64,000 nt of DNA from contig JAZULT010000070.1 in the NCBI GenBank assembly GCA_045603225.1, positions 134,125 to 198,124 on the forward strand, written 5' to 3'. This DNA is from RGIG9115 sp045603225 (GTDB lineage Bacteria > Bacillota > Clostridia > UBA1381). Positions 37,946 through 47,308 of the stretch are shown one piece after another (position 1 is the stretch's first letter; every line of letters starts with the position of its first letter). The notes beneath the pieces are model-generated. The model saw nothing but the letters and a program-made list of their open reading frames with translations. It was not told where the DNA came from and ran no database searches. The translations under genes and the position numbers were made by a program.

Positions 37946-40900
37946 ATGAAGAAAAAACTCATATCTATCTTATTGTTGTGTTCGTATCTGATGTCAGGTA
38001 TACAGGCGGTAAATGCGTCAGCGTATACGGATAAACTGAGAACTTATGCACAAAACATGAAAGAACTTCTGGATGAGTGTGAAAATCAGGGGATACCGAC
38101 CGATTATGAGATGATTACTTATCGTATAATCGAGCGTTTTGACGATTATCTGCTGGAGGATGAAGCTCGTGGAGATACTTCAAGAATGGCATATACAGAA
38201 AAAGCTATTGATGAGCTTTATAATGAAGCTATGTCTGATCTGCAAAGCTATCTCAACGGAGAAAAAGCCCCTGAAAGAGTGCCTCGCTATCAGACAGGTG
38301 ATATCGTGCTTGACGGAAAATCAACAATTGCTACTTCAAAAATAAATGGTTCAGAAGTAGAAAGACCGACATTTTTTGTGGGTTACGGACATTTTAATGC
38401 AGCAATGCAAGATGTACCGAATTTTAATGAATTTGGAGTAAACTCCGTTCAGTTTGAACTTGGACCGAATCGTGTAATGAAATCAGTTGACCCGTGGAGT
38501 AAGTTTGCTTGCAACTCACCGGAGTATACTATTATAAGAGATACGGATACAGTTCCGAAAGAGGGAAGTGCTTCGCTGAATATTACATATTCTTCTGCGA
38601 AAACAAGCGGTCAGTATTATGCTTTGTATCAGGTTGTGGATGTTGAACCCGGAAAAAGCTATACACTTTCAGGATATGCAAAGGGTGAAAATGTCGGTAC
38701 TGTATGGATGTCAGCTAATGACTGGAACGACAGAGTGTACATACAATCTTCTTCAAACTGGAGAAAATACACTACAAACTATACTGCACCTGCAGGTAAA
38801 ACAAGCACTTATATAAGAATTCTGGTTGAAAGCCCGACAACGTCTTTAAATCTCGATGATTTCACATTTACAGAAAACGGAACAGACACCAATCTTTTGA
38901 TTGGAGGCGATTTTGAATATATAGCTGATCCGTGGACTAAATATGAAAGTAAAACTCCTGAATATACCGCTGAAAGTAATAAAGAGTGTGTTCATAGCGG
39001 AAATAATTCTCTGAAAATTACATACAGCTCAGAAGCAGAAGCGAATGAGTATTACACAATATATCAGGATGTTAATGTTACACCGGGAAAAAGATATACG
39101 CTGAAAGGTTATGTAAAGATAGAAAATGTAAACGGCGCATGGATTTCAGCCAGAAACTGGGATGGAAGAAAGTATGTCACAGGTACGGGTATAGGAAACT
39201 GGAAACAGGTATCTACAAATTATACAGTTCCTGAAGGAGTGACGAGTACAACTGTAAGAATAACTGTTGAAGATAAAACAGATGCGCTTTATCTTGATAA
39301 TTTTACATTTACCGAATCAGGGAGCAATGTAAATCTTCTCAAGGGAGGGGATTTCGAAGGATTCTTTGCTGAAAACTCATACGATATGTATGTTCTGGAC
39401 AAGAACGATAACAACCTGAAGAATGCAAAAAAGGCCCTTGAAGCAGCAGAAAAGGCAAATGTAGCAGTTGATTTGTTGTTATCTCCTCATTATTTCTATA
39501 GTGAAGTAATTGAAAAATATGATTTACATTCCGGTGTGAACGAGCTGTATAATGTAAATACACCAATAGCAAGAGAACTTGTTGAGGAATACATAAGGGC
39601 ATTAATACCGGAGATAAGAGATTATAAATCCTTGAAGAGTATCTGTCTTGCAAATGAGCCTATTTTATACTCAAATACTATGGAGAGCTTTTACTTAAAG
39701 GACTGGCAGAATTACTTGAAAGAAATATATTCAAATGATATAACAAAATTAAATACAGCTTACAGAACACAGTATACTGATTTTTCTGAAGTCGATATGC
39801 AGGCTGACATTTCAATACCTGCAAAAAATTATGACTACAAGGTATTTAATGACAAGGTTTTGTCAGAATGGTTTTCCTGGATGACGGGTATTGTAAAAGA
39901 GCTTGCTCCTGATGTGTTTGTACACAGTAAAATCATGGGTTATACATCCTCTGATAAGTGGAACAGCCAGATGAGCAATATCGGAACAGGATACATGGAG
40001 CATAAAGATATATATGATGTAAACGGATGTGATTACTGGAAATATATTGATGATAATGAAGGACCGTTAACTAAGGTAATGTGGTACGATTATATGACGA
40101 GTCTTAAAGATGCACCGGTATATAATACAGAGGATCATGTTATCACTGACGGCAGCAAAAACTATTCTTCTGATCAGGCGTATTTCGTTGCTCAGGATAT
40201 CTATCAGGGAGCAATTCACGGTCGTGCAAATTCAGTTATATGGACATGGGATTTCAGCTATGGAGAAGATATGCCTCTCATGGACAGTATCGGCAGAAGA
40301 CCGGATGTTATAGCAAAGGTCGGAGAAGCAGCTCTTGATTTAAACAGACTGGCGTATGAAATAACATCACTTGCAAATGCTGTTCCTGAAATAGGTATTC
40401 TGTATTCAAATCCTGATATGCTGAACAATGTGCCTGCAATGCATGCGGCTTACGAAGCATACGAGGCGGCAATGTTTAACGGAAAAAGAGTTAAGTTTAT
40501 AACAGAGGCAAACACTTCTGATATTAATTCCTGTAAGATAGTAATTGTACCTTTCACTCAGTACATTACAGTTGATATGTTAATTGCACTTGGCGAGTAT
40601 GCTGAAAATGGTGGAAAGATTGTTATAATGGGCGAAAACAGACTTTCACAGGATGAGCATACTATTCCGCACAATAAAGATGATGTTAATGACATACTTA
40701 ACAAGTCTACAGTAATTCCGTATGCCGGAACAGATGCGGCAATGACTAATATGACATCGGAAGAATTTTGTAAAAAAATAAGAAATATACTGACAGAAAT
40801 GGATTTATATGATATATCTGTTATTGACGCAAGTACGGGCGAAGCTGTGCATGGCGTTGAGTATAACGTTGCAGAATACAACGGCAGACGTATTATAAAT

Positions 40901-41596
40901 CTTGTAAATTACAGTAATACAAAAGATGTCATTATATACGAAAACGGAGTTCCTATAATTGGTGGTACAGAACTGAGAAGCGGTGAAAAGATAGGTTCTC
41001 AGATTACACTTGAGAAGTATATGCCGGTTACCATTAAGGTTAAAACTGATGAAGATTCCCAAAGTGTAGCTGTAAAAAATATTTCAGCGGGAGATATGAA
41101 AATATTCTGGGATTATAACACCGATGAAGATTACGGTGCATCAATTTATTATCTTGGCGGTGACGAAAATCTGACATTTGACTCAAAGACGTATGCTTTA
41201 TCACATTCCTGCGATGAAGAGGGAAGTTATATTGTTCGTGCAATTCAGGATGACGGCAGTGAAGAAAAAGGTAAAATTATAACCGTTTCGGAGAATATGC
41301 CGTTTGAAACTGTACTGGATAATCTGAAAGTGACAGATAATGCTGTTTCGTGCGATATAACAGTCAGAAATCAAATGACATTTTTCGCGAACGGAACAGT
41401 TGCAGTTCAGATAGTTGACGATAATGACAACGTCCTGAATTATGCATACAATAAAATTACTGTTGAACCATTCGGAACAAGAACATTCCGTATAAGTCTT
41501 GATAAAGAAAGTACTGCTGCGGGTATCAGAATTCTTACATGGGACAGCAAAGTATCTAAAAACTTATATGCAGAAACAATCAGTCAGGATTTCTGA
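37946..41596 (+). CDS. Secreted GH42-like glycosidase with two nested CBMs and WD tail
   Basis: 1216 residues; signal peptide to ~26. It starts directly with the helical GIPTDYEMITYRIIERF segment, lacking the N-terminal CBMs of its upstream paralogue. Two tandem CBM4/9-like modules (~185-325, ~328-468; both starting 'DPW[ST]K') are inserted in the barrel where the paralogue has one. Likely catalytic residues are Glu571 (LANEPIL) and Glu729 (YNTEDHV). A GH42 middle-domain-like part follows (IVIVPFTQYI, ENGGKIVIMGEN), then an Fn3-like region and a WD tail ending ILTWDSKVSKNLYAE instead of SLH domains. It begins 15 bp after the upstream gene (CGGAGGGG ribosome site) and ends operon B. Probably acts on the same or a related glycan as its neighbour, with different attachment. 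Confidence 0.85.
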   Translation: MKKKLISILLLCSYLMSGIQAVNASAYTDKLRTYAQNMKELLDECENQGIPTDYEMITYRIIERFDDYLLEDEARGDTSRMAYTEKAIDELYNEAMSDLQSYLNGEKAPERVPRYQTGDIVLDGKSTIATSKINGSEVERPTFFVGYGHFNAAMQDVPNFNEFGVNSVQFELGPNRVMKSVDPWSKFACNSPEYTIIRDTDTVPKEGSASLNITYSSAKTSGQYYALYQVVDVEPGKSYTLSGYAKGENVGTVWMSANDWNDRVYIQSSSNWRKYTTNYTAPAGKTSTYIRILVESPTTSLNLDDFTFTENGTDTNLLIGGDFEYIADPWTKYESKTPEYTAESNKECVHSGNNSLKITYSSEAEANEYYTIYQDVNVTPGKRYTLKGYVKIENVNGAWISARNWDGRKYVTGTGIGNWKQVSTNYTVPEGVTSTTVRITVEDKTDALYLDNFTFTESGSNVNLLKGGDFEGFFAENSYDMYVLDKNDNNLKNAKKALEAAEKANVAVDLLLSPHYFYSEVIEKYDLHSGVNELYNVNTPIARELVEEYIRALIPEIRDYKSLKSICLANEPILYSNTMESFYLKDWQNYLKEIYSNDITKLNTAYRTQYTDFSEVDMQADISIPAKNYDYKVFNDKVLSEWFSWMTGIVKELAPDVFVHSKIMGYTSSDKWNSQMSNIGTGYMEHKDIYDVNGCDYWKYIDDNEGPLTKVMWYDYMTSLKDAPVYNTEDHVITDGSKNYSSDQAYFVAQDIYQGAIHGRANSVIWTWDFSYGEDMPLMDSIGRRPDVIAKVGEAALDLNRLAYEITSLANAVPEIGILYSNPDMLNNVPAMHAAYEAYEAAMFNGKRVKFITEANTSDINSCKIVIVPFTQYITVDMLIALGEYAENGGKIVIMGENRLSQDEHTIPHNKDDVNDILNKSTVIPYAGTDAAMTNMTSEEFCKKIRNILTEMDLYDISVIDASTGEAVHGVEYNVAEYNGRRIINLVNYSNTKDVIIYENGVPIIGGTELRSGEKIGSQITLEKYMPVTIKVKTDEDSQSVAVKNISAGDMKIFWDYNTDEDYGASIYYLGGDENLTFDSKTYALSHSCDEEGSYIVRAIQDDGSEEKGKIITVSENMPFETVLDNLKVTDNAVSCDITVRNQMTFFANGTVAVQIVDDNDNVLNYAYNKITVEPFGTRTFRISLDKESTAAGIRILTWDSKVSKNLYAETISQDF

Positions 41597-41618
41597 TTAA
41601 AGATTTGTTTATAATTTA

Positions 41619-41666
41619 AAGGCTGTTGGCATGAACAATTTTAATATGTTCATTGCTAACAGCCTT
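41619..41666. terminator. Bidirectional terminator between convergent genes
   Basis: AAGGCTGTT (41619-41627) pairs with AACAGCCTT (41658-41666), continued inward by TGAACA (41632-41637) / TGTTCA (41647-41652). TTTTG follows on the plus strand. It separates the end of operon B from the convergent toroid-AraC gene. Confidence 0.75.
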
Positions 41667-41716
41667 TTGTACGTTGCATGTCTTTCATAAATTAAAGACT
41701 CAAACACTATTGGTTG

Positions 41717-44176
41717 TTATGTTTGTTGTTTCTTCCATACTGTAATTGTCATTCCTGTATGCTGTTTGAAGGTGCGTCTGAAGCTTGAAACATTCAGATA
41801 ACCGCAGGAAGACACTATATCATTTATATCCATATCAGTCATAAGAAGTTCTTTTGCTTTTTCTATTCTTACTTTAGTCAGATATTTCAGATAGTTTGTC
41901 GTTGTCTTGTTTTTAAATTCCTTACTGATATATTTTTCGCTCAGACCAAGTATTTCAGATATCATAGTAAGCGACAGGAAAGGATTATGATAATTTTTTT
42001 CGATAATTGAAATTACATTTTGTACGGTTGTGTTTTTATTTGACTGAATATGAAATATGTTGAAATCATTTTTCAGTTTTTTAAGTGTTCTGATCATGAT
42101 TGTGGCAGTTTCGTCGTTGTTGTAAGCTGTACTTATCTTCTGATATATATCATAGTAGTTCGAAGTTATATTTTTTTCAAATTGAAAATATTCAAAGTTT
42201 GCGCGTTTAAAAACTGTCATAATAATGTGGATTGAATATCTTTTGAATAATTCAGGGTTATAATTTTTTTCCAGCATATCATTTATAAGGTTATGTACAA
42301 ATTCGAACATTTCGTCTGTCGGTAATAAAGAAATGTTTCCGATGGAATCAAAGAAATTATTATCGTTAACTGAAAGCATAGGAGGGTTAGTGTTCGAATT
42401 TACTATGAACTCATATTGCTTACTTTGTCTGTCTGACATTTTCACGTATCTTTCCAGAATGATACCATTGACATATTGTTTTGTATGGGTATTCATATAT
42501 TCGAAAATATTAGGTTTATATGGTGTTTCAATGCTGAGTTCTTTGTTGTTTTGTTTGATTGTGGTTATAATTTTCCCGTTTTCAAATGTATTTTTTATTT
42601 TGTCGATTTTTTTGTTTGAAGAGGATATCAGCAAAGCAAACTGAAGAATAGCTTCTTCCATTTCCAAAAAGTTAATCTCCTGATTTGCTGTTATGTCAAG
42701 TATTGTATCAAAAAATAAATGAGTATCTGATTTGTCTATTGCAAACTTGATTGGAATGTTGCTGTATTGCGCGTAAGGTATAGTATAAATGACTGTTGTA
42801 TCGTTGCAAGAGAGTGACAGACTTTTGGTATCCGTTTTAATATCAAGATTATTTATATCACCTTTAATTTCGAATCTTATACGAAAATCAGAAGCGGAAA
42901 TTTTTCCGAATGTGTCATCTAAGTTCGTGTGTAGATTTCCTCTGTTCGTATTGAAAAATATATGTCCGAGTATCAGACCGTTGTCCTGAATGGAGTTCAG
43001 CTCTGCTGATGAAAAATCCTGACCGTCACAGAGAACACGTAATCTGAATTCATAAGGTTCTTTTTTATCATTAGATTTTATAAAGCCTATGAGCGGTGTG
43101 TGTCTTTTCCAGAATTCGCATCGCGAGAAACTGCCTATGGCATATTCGGGTTGCAGATAATTGGATGCAATATGAGATAGTATAAAAAATTGGTAGTTTG
43201 CACCTTTGCTGACCTGTTTTTGTCTGAAATGGTTTGGGTTATTTTTTGTAAAATGCATACGATATTCAAGGGGGCATTTTGTGAATGAAGAATAGTTTTC
43301 ATCATTCTTGTTTTTGCTTATCATGCCGGAGCCTATGTTCAGAAATTTATAAAATTGCTTTTCTGATATATATGCATTTGCGTTTGATGAAGGACCGGTA
43401 AGCTTTTTTATGCCGGGATGGTAATTAAAAGACAGTTCTTCCCATAGCGAGTCGTTCAGAGAGTTGACAATTTCAAGACACACTTTATTCTGAGAATTTC
43501 CCTTTATAAGATGAAGAAGAGAAGCAGTAGAATGTATTTCGCTTGGAGCATTATATTCCCAGAATGTACCGTTATATTGAATGGTGGAATAGTAATCATT
43601 GAGATTTGCCATTCCGAAATTGAAGTATTCTATCTGATTAAAAAATGTACCGCATACGAGAAATATTGCCGCTGTTTTAAGCAGGTATATACAACCCGAA
43701 TGAGGAGAGTATTTTTCTTGTGCTAATGAAAATAATGCTCTGTGGCATGCTTGCTCAAGTTTGACTGAAAGCTGAGATGGGAGAGCGTGTTTATAATTGC
43801 TGAGAATCTGAAAAAAGGAAAAAACTATTGTCTGAGTTGAGGTTATATCATGAATCAGCTCGTTATCATCAGTTTTCTGCTGCTCGATGTAAGTGGGGAA
43901 CAGACCGTAATCAGAATGTCTTTTATCTATAATCTGATGTGAAATAATCGTATTCAGTATTTCCTTGGCTGTATTGATGCTGCTCTCAAAATGTGAGTCA
44001 ATCAGTCTCATAGCATATTCTGCTGAATCGGGAAGAGAATGGGCTGTAAACGTTTCGTTATAAAGTCCGATGTTGTATTGACGGATATTATCAAAATAAA
44101 GTAATTTCACTTGAGGGTTGTATCTTTTTGTTAATTCTTCAAGTGTTTCATGGTTGGAAAAGGCAGATAAGAACAT
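41717..44176 (-). CDS. AraC-family regulator with N-terminal enzyme-like toroid domain (complete)
   Basis: 819 residues, no signal peptide. The ATG at 44176 is preceded by AGAAAGGA at 8-nt spacing. The N-terminal ~310 residues are an alpha/alpha-toroid-like domain (GTFWEYNAPSEIH, LTGPSSNANAY), followed by a beta-rich part (IGSFSRCEFWKRHTPLIGFI, NTNRGNLHTNLDD), a helical linker and a C-terminal pair of AraC HTH units (LTMISEILGLSEKYISKEFK, INDIVSSCGYLNVSSFRRTF, ending HTGMTITVW). It is paralogous over its whole length to the partial regulator at 1-2370 and, N-terminally, to the free protein at 2539-4266. The GPHSRAY motif of the latter reads GPSSNAN here, so catalysis is probably lost and the domain kept as a ligand sensor (inference). 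Divergent from operon C, its likely target. Confidence 0.88.
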   Translation of the reverse strand: MFLSAFSNHETLEELTKRYNPQVKLLYFDNIRQYNIGLYNETFTAHSLPDSAEYAMRLIDSHFESSINTAKEILNTIISHQIIDKRHSDYGLFPTYIEQQKTDDNELIHDITSTQTIVFSFFQILSNYKHALPSQLSVKLEQACHRALFSLAQEKYSPHSGCIYLLKTAAIFLVCGTFFNQIEYFNFGMANLNDYYSTIQYNGTFWEYNAPSEIHSTASLLHLIKGNSQNKVCLEIVNSLNDSLWEELSFNYHPGIKKLTGPSSNANAYISEKQFYKFLNIGSGMISKNKNDENYSSFTKCPLEYRMHFTKNNPNHFRQKQVSKGANYQFFILSHIASNYLQPEYAIGSFSRCEFWKRHTPLIGFIKSNDKKEPYEFRLRVLCDGQDFSSAELNSIQDNGLILGHIFFNTNRGNLHTNLDDTFGKISASDFRIRFEIKGDINNLDIKTDTKSLSLSCNDTTVIYTIPYAQYSNIPIKFAIDKSDTHLFFDTILDITANQEINFLEMEEAILQFALLISSSNKKIDKIKNTFENGKIITTIKQNNKELSIETPYKPNIFEYMNTHTKQYVNGIILERYVKMSDRQSKQYEFIVNSNTNPPMLSVNDNNFFDSIGNISLLPTDEMFEFVHNLINDMLEKNYNPELFKRYSIHIIMTVFKRANFEYFQFEKNITSNYYDIYQKISTAYNNDETATIMIRTLKKLKNDFNIFHIQSNKNTTVQNVISIIEKNYHNPFLSLTMISEILGLSEKYISKEFKNKTTTNYLKYLTKVRIEKAKELLMTDMDINDIVSSCGYLNVSSFRRTFKQHTGMTITVWKKQQT

Positions 44177-44196
44177 ATGTACAATCCTTTCTTAAT

Positions 44197-44259
44197 TGCG
44201 ATTTTTGCATCTTTTGTCAATATCTCCATTATTTTATAATAAAAAATAACGTTTGTCAA
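44197..44259 (-). promoter_or_regulatory. Promoter of the toroid-AraC gene with candidate autoregulatory site
   Basis: On the minus strand TTGACA (44254-44259), 17-bp spacer, TAAAAT (44231-44236). In the leader, plus-strand TGCGATTTT (44197-44205) is followed in 9-bp phase by TGC (44206-44208), echoing the TGC repeats at 44326-44343 and 2449-2468. Binding there could block elongation or translation of the regulator. Confidence 0.5.
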
Positions 44260-44325
44260 GCGGTATTATAATAATTTTAATAAAAATTTCTTATTTTTAC
44301 TTATAAAAAATGACAGGTGGAAAAG

Positions 44326-44378
44326 TGCAATATTGCGATTAATGTGTCTTGACAAAATATATTGTATTGCATTATAAT
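44326..44378 (+). promoter_or_regulatory. Promoter and candidate operator of operon C
   Basis: TTGACA (44349-44354), 18-bp spacer, TATAAT (44373-44378). TGCAATAT (44326-44333) and TGCGATTAA (44334-44342) lie directly upstream and run into TGTGTCTTGACA. This aligns with the operon A promoter (TGCAAAAAA twice, then TGTATCTTGAAA). Both promoters sit opposite a toroid-AraC gene. Confidence 0.65.
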
Positions 44379-44408
44379 GTAATTAGAGAAGTGGAAGGGG
44401 ATGATGTC

Positions 44409-47291
44409 TTGAAAAGAATCACATTGTTTACATGTATGTCAATAATTCTTTTCAGCTTTTGCGCAGAAGCGGCAACGAATTCCGATTTTGATGCAATGTC
44501 ATCAAATCTTGTCGGACTGAAAGAAAAAATTGATTTATGTGAGAAATCAGGTATACCGACAGATACTGAAAGAGTCAATTATACAGTTATCGAAAAATTC
44601 ATAGATTACGGAAAAGAAGATTTATTAAACGGATATACAGAAAGAGCGGATTACACGCTGAACTGTCTTAATAATCTTTATAATGAGGCGGATGAAAGTC
44701 TCTCCGCATATCTCAGCAGTGAAAAAGAAAGTTACGGTACGAACAGATACGTATCGGGAAATATAGAAAAGAACAATCTGTCTTTTGTGTCAGAGATAAG
44801 TAACACTAAAACAGGAAGAGCAGGAACGGGTAATATTTTTCTGACAGGCTTCATGGGTGGAATATCGGGAGACCTTGAGAAAATGACCGATCTGGGGATG
44901 AATATGATATCTGTAGAAAACGGTGTCTGGGATGTTATTATTCCATCGGGCGGTGGTTTGTACGGAGGATATGTGATATCTTCGGGAACTGATTCCGCAA
45001 AAGCATACCGTGAAACCGGAACAGGGCAAAACTCCTCTGCTTCACTCAGATTCAGCAATCTGGGGGGAAGTGTTTCTGTAACTAAAAAGCTGGCGATTGA
45101 GCCGGGTACCGAATATGAAGTCGGGTGTGTAAGTAGAAACATAAGCGGAGAAGGTGTAATAATTTCTACAGGATATACTGCTGATGCGGCAATAAAAAAT
45201 ACGTCTTCGCGTTTTGCATCAACTAAGGTAAGCTTTAATTCGGGAGAAAATGAAAGTCTTACGATAGTTATTACTTCAAAAAATGTTGGAGAAAATATAA
45301 TAGATAATTTATTTGTGCGTAAAAAAGGTACTTATGATAATATACTGATTAACGGTGATTTTGAAACTGATATCATCAAGTGTAACGGATATGACATAGA
45401 TTGTGGTGCTCTCGATGAAACTGTCAGAATTATTGAAAAGGCAGAACAGCTTAATATTGCAGTTGATTTACTTATATCACCGCATTATTTTCCGCCGTTC
45501 ATTCTCGCAGAAAATGCGGAGTATGTTCATGGCGGAAGCGGATTTGGAAGCGGCGGTGCGGAATGGAGTAAACAGCGCATACGTGATGTTATGTGCGATT
45601 ATGTAGACGCAGTGGCAAAAACAGTGAAGGGGTGCGGTGCACTTAAAAGTATATGTCTTATGAATGAACCGATGTTTAACCTTATGTACAGCAACAATAA
45701 TGATATACTTTCTTTATGGCACGCATGGATTGAAGAGAAATACGGAGACCGTGAAACTGTCGGAAGCAAGCATGGTACTACGTATAAATCAATATCTGAT
45801 GTGCCGATTCCGACAGAAATTCAGCAGACTCAGCTGTTTTATGACTGGAAGAGCTTCAATGAAGAATTTTTTGCCGATTTTCACAAAATGCTTGCAGACA
45901 GAATAAAAGCAGATATACCTGATATATTAATACATACAAAAATGGTGGATTACATGTCAAGGATTGAAAGCGATTATGAATACAGCTTCCTTTTAACGGG
46001 AACGGAAGCAAATCTGTTTTCGGAATTTTCAGATATTCACGGAAATGATGCTCATGCGTATATAGAACCGGGGCATATGTACCGTATGCAAAGCAAGCTT
46101 CAATGGTACGATTACCTGACAACAGTTGATAATAAACCTATATTTAACTCTGAAGACCATATAATAATGGATCAGTCAAAAATATATGATTACAGACAGG
46201 CAAGACACGTTGCATGTGATATATGGCAGGGTGCACTTCATGGCAGAAGTATATCAACAATATGGGTGTACGGAAGAACATACGATGAATCGAGTCTTCT
46301 GATGGACAGTATCCTTAACCGTCCTGACTGCGTGGCGGCTGTCGGAAAAACAAATATAGAACTTAACCGTGTATCAGATAAAATTGCAGAGCTTCAGAAT
46401 ACGAATCCGGAAATAGGAGTTGTATTCAGTACGGCCTCAAGAGTGTACAACAGAAACTACATGAACTGTCTTTATACAGCATATGAAGCGGCAAATTACA
46501 GTGGTTTCCGGGTTGCTGTTCTTGATGAAAAGGCACTTTCGGAAGGTAAGGCTGATATGTGCAAGGTAGTTATTCTTCCGGACACAAAGTATATGTCGGA
46601 GGATAGTGTTGAAGCTCTTGCTGCATATGTAAAAAATGGTGGAAAGATTATAGCACTTGGCAATAGTTGTCTGAGATATGATGACTATAAGAAAGGTATT
46701 TCATCAACATTAAAGTCAGCTGTTCTTGGCGAAGCAGTAAGATTTTCAACAAGCTATGACTGGTATCAGCTTACATCTCCTTCTGCTGATGAAATTCTCG
46801 GAAGCATAAGAGAGATTATTCCGAATGAAGTCAAAATCGTAGATTCTTCTACGGGTAAAGAAATGACCGATATAGAATACCGATGGATTGATGACGGACG
46901 TGGAAAGGTTATCAATCTATGCAGATACAACTGGACAGACGGTGCTGATGTCGATATATACATTAACGGTAAAAAAACGGATTATTTATATGATGTTGTA
47001 AACGGTAATGAACTGAGTGGTGTCACGGTTGACGGTTATACACCTGTTCTCCTGTATGCAGAAGCTCCTGCAGATATTACTGTCAGTAACGGAAGGGTTA
47101 CAGCTGAGAATGTGTCGGAGGACGATAAAATAATTCAGGCAGTTTATGATAGTGACGGAAAAATGGTGAAATGCTCTGTATCACCTGCTAATGAAAAGAC
47201 TGATGTTTTAATAAAAAATAGCGGACAGAACCTGAAGATTATGGTTTGGGATAAAATGATGAAACCGCTGACAGAGAGTGTAAATAATTAG
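44409..47291 (+). CDS. Secreted GH42-like glycosidase with WD tail (module C)
   Basis: 960 residues from a TTG start at 44409, chosen because GGAAGGGG lies 8 nt upstream and a normal signal peptide follows (MKRITLFTCMSIILFSFCAEA). An in-frame TTG at 44349 is inside the -35 promoter element. After a helical GIPTDTERVNYTVIEKF segment comes the GH-A barrel, interrupted at ~191-320 by one diverged CBM4/9-like module. Likely catalytic residues are Glu420 (LMNEPMF) and Glu582 (FNSEDHI); LLISPHYFPPF precedes the first. A GH42 middle-domain-like region (VVILPDTKYM, NGGKIIALGN) and a WD tail ending MVWDKMMKPLTE follow. First gene of operon C, 17 bp before the SLH anchor gene. Paralogue of the enzymes at 33272, 37946 and 54697. 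Confidence 0.85.
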   Translation: MKRITLFTCMSIILFSFCAEAATNSDFDAMSSNLVGLKEKIDLCEKSGIPTDTERVNYTVIEKFIDYGKEDLLNGYTERADYTLNCLNNLYNEADESLSAYLSSEKESYGTNRYVSGNIEKNNLSFVSEISNTKTGRAGTGNIFLTGFMGGISGDLEKMTDLGMNMISVENGVWDVIIPSGGGLYGGYVISSGTDSAKAYRETGTGQNSSASLRFSNLGGSVSVTKKLAIEPGTEYEVGCVSRNISGEGVIISTGYTADAAIKNTSSRFASTKVSFNSGENESLTIVITSKNVGENIIDNLFVRKKGTYDNILINGDFETDIIKCNGYDIDCGALDETVRIIEKAEQLNIAVDLLISPHYFPPFILAENAEYVHGGSGFGSGGAEWSKQRIRDVMCDYVDAVAKTVKGCGALKSICLMNEPMFNLMYSNNNDILSLWHAWIEEKYGDRETVGSKHGTTYKSISDVPIPTEIQQTQLFYDWKSFNEEFFADFHKMLADRIKADIPDILIHTKMVDYMSRIESDYEYSFLLTGTEANLFSEFSDIHGNDAHAYIEPGHMYRMQSKLQWYDYLTTVDNKPIFNSEDHIIMDQSKIYDYRQARHVACDIWQGALHGRSISTIWVYGRTYDESSLLMDSILNRPDCVAAVGKTNIELNRVSDKIAELQNTNPEIGVVFSTASRVYNRNYMNCLYTAYEAANYSGFRVAVLDEKALSEGKADMCKVVILPDTKYMSEDSVEALAAYVKNGGKIIALGNSCLRYDDYKKGISSTLKSAVLGEAVRFSTSYDWYQLTSPSADEILGSIREIIPNEVKIVDSSTGKEMTDIEYRWIDDGRGKVINLCRYNWTDGADVDIYINGKKTDYLYDVVNGNELSGVTVDGYTPVLLYAEAPADITVSNGRVTAENVSEDDKIIQAVYDSDGKMVKCSVSPANEKTDVLIKNSGQNLKIMVWDKMMKPLTESVNN

Positions 47292-47308
47292 GAAAGGGAG
47301 ATGTTCAG

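Noticed and set aside
44349..44408. TTG at 44349 as start of the GH42-like protein
   Set aside because: It is the -35 element of a TTGACA-N18-TATAAT promoter and has no ribosome site; TTG 44409 has both a ribosome site and a signal peptide.
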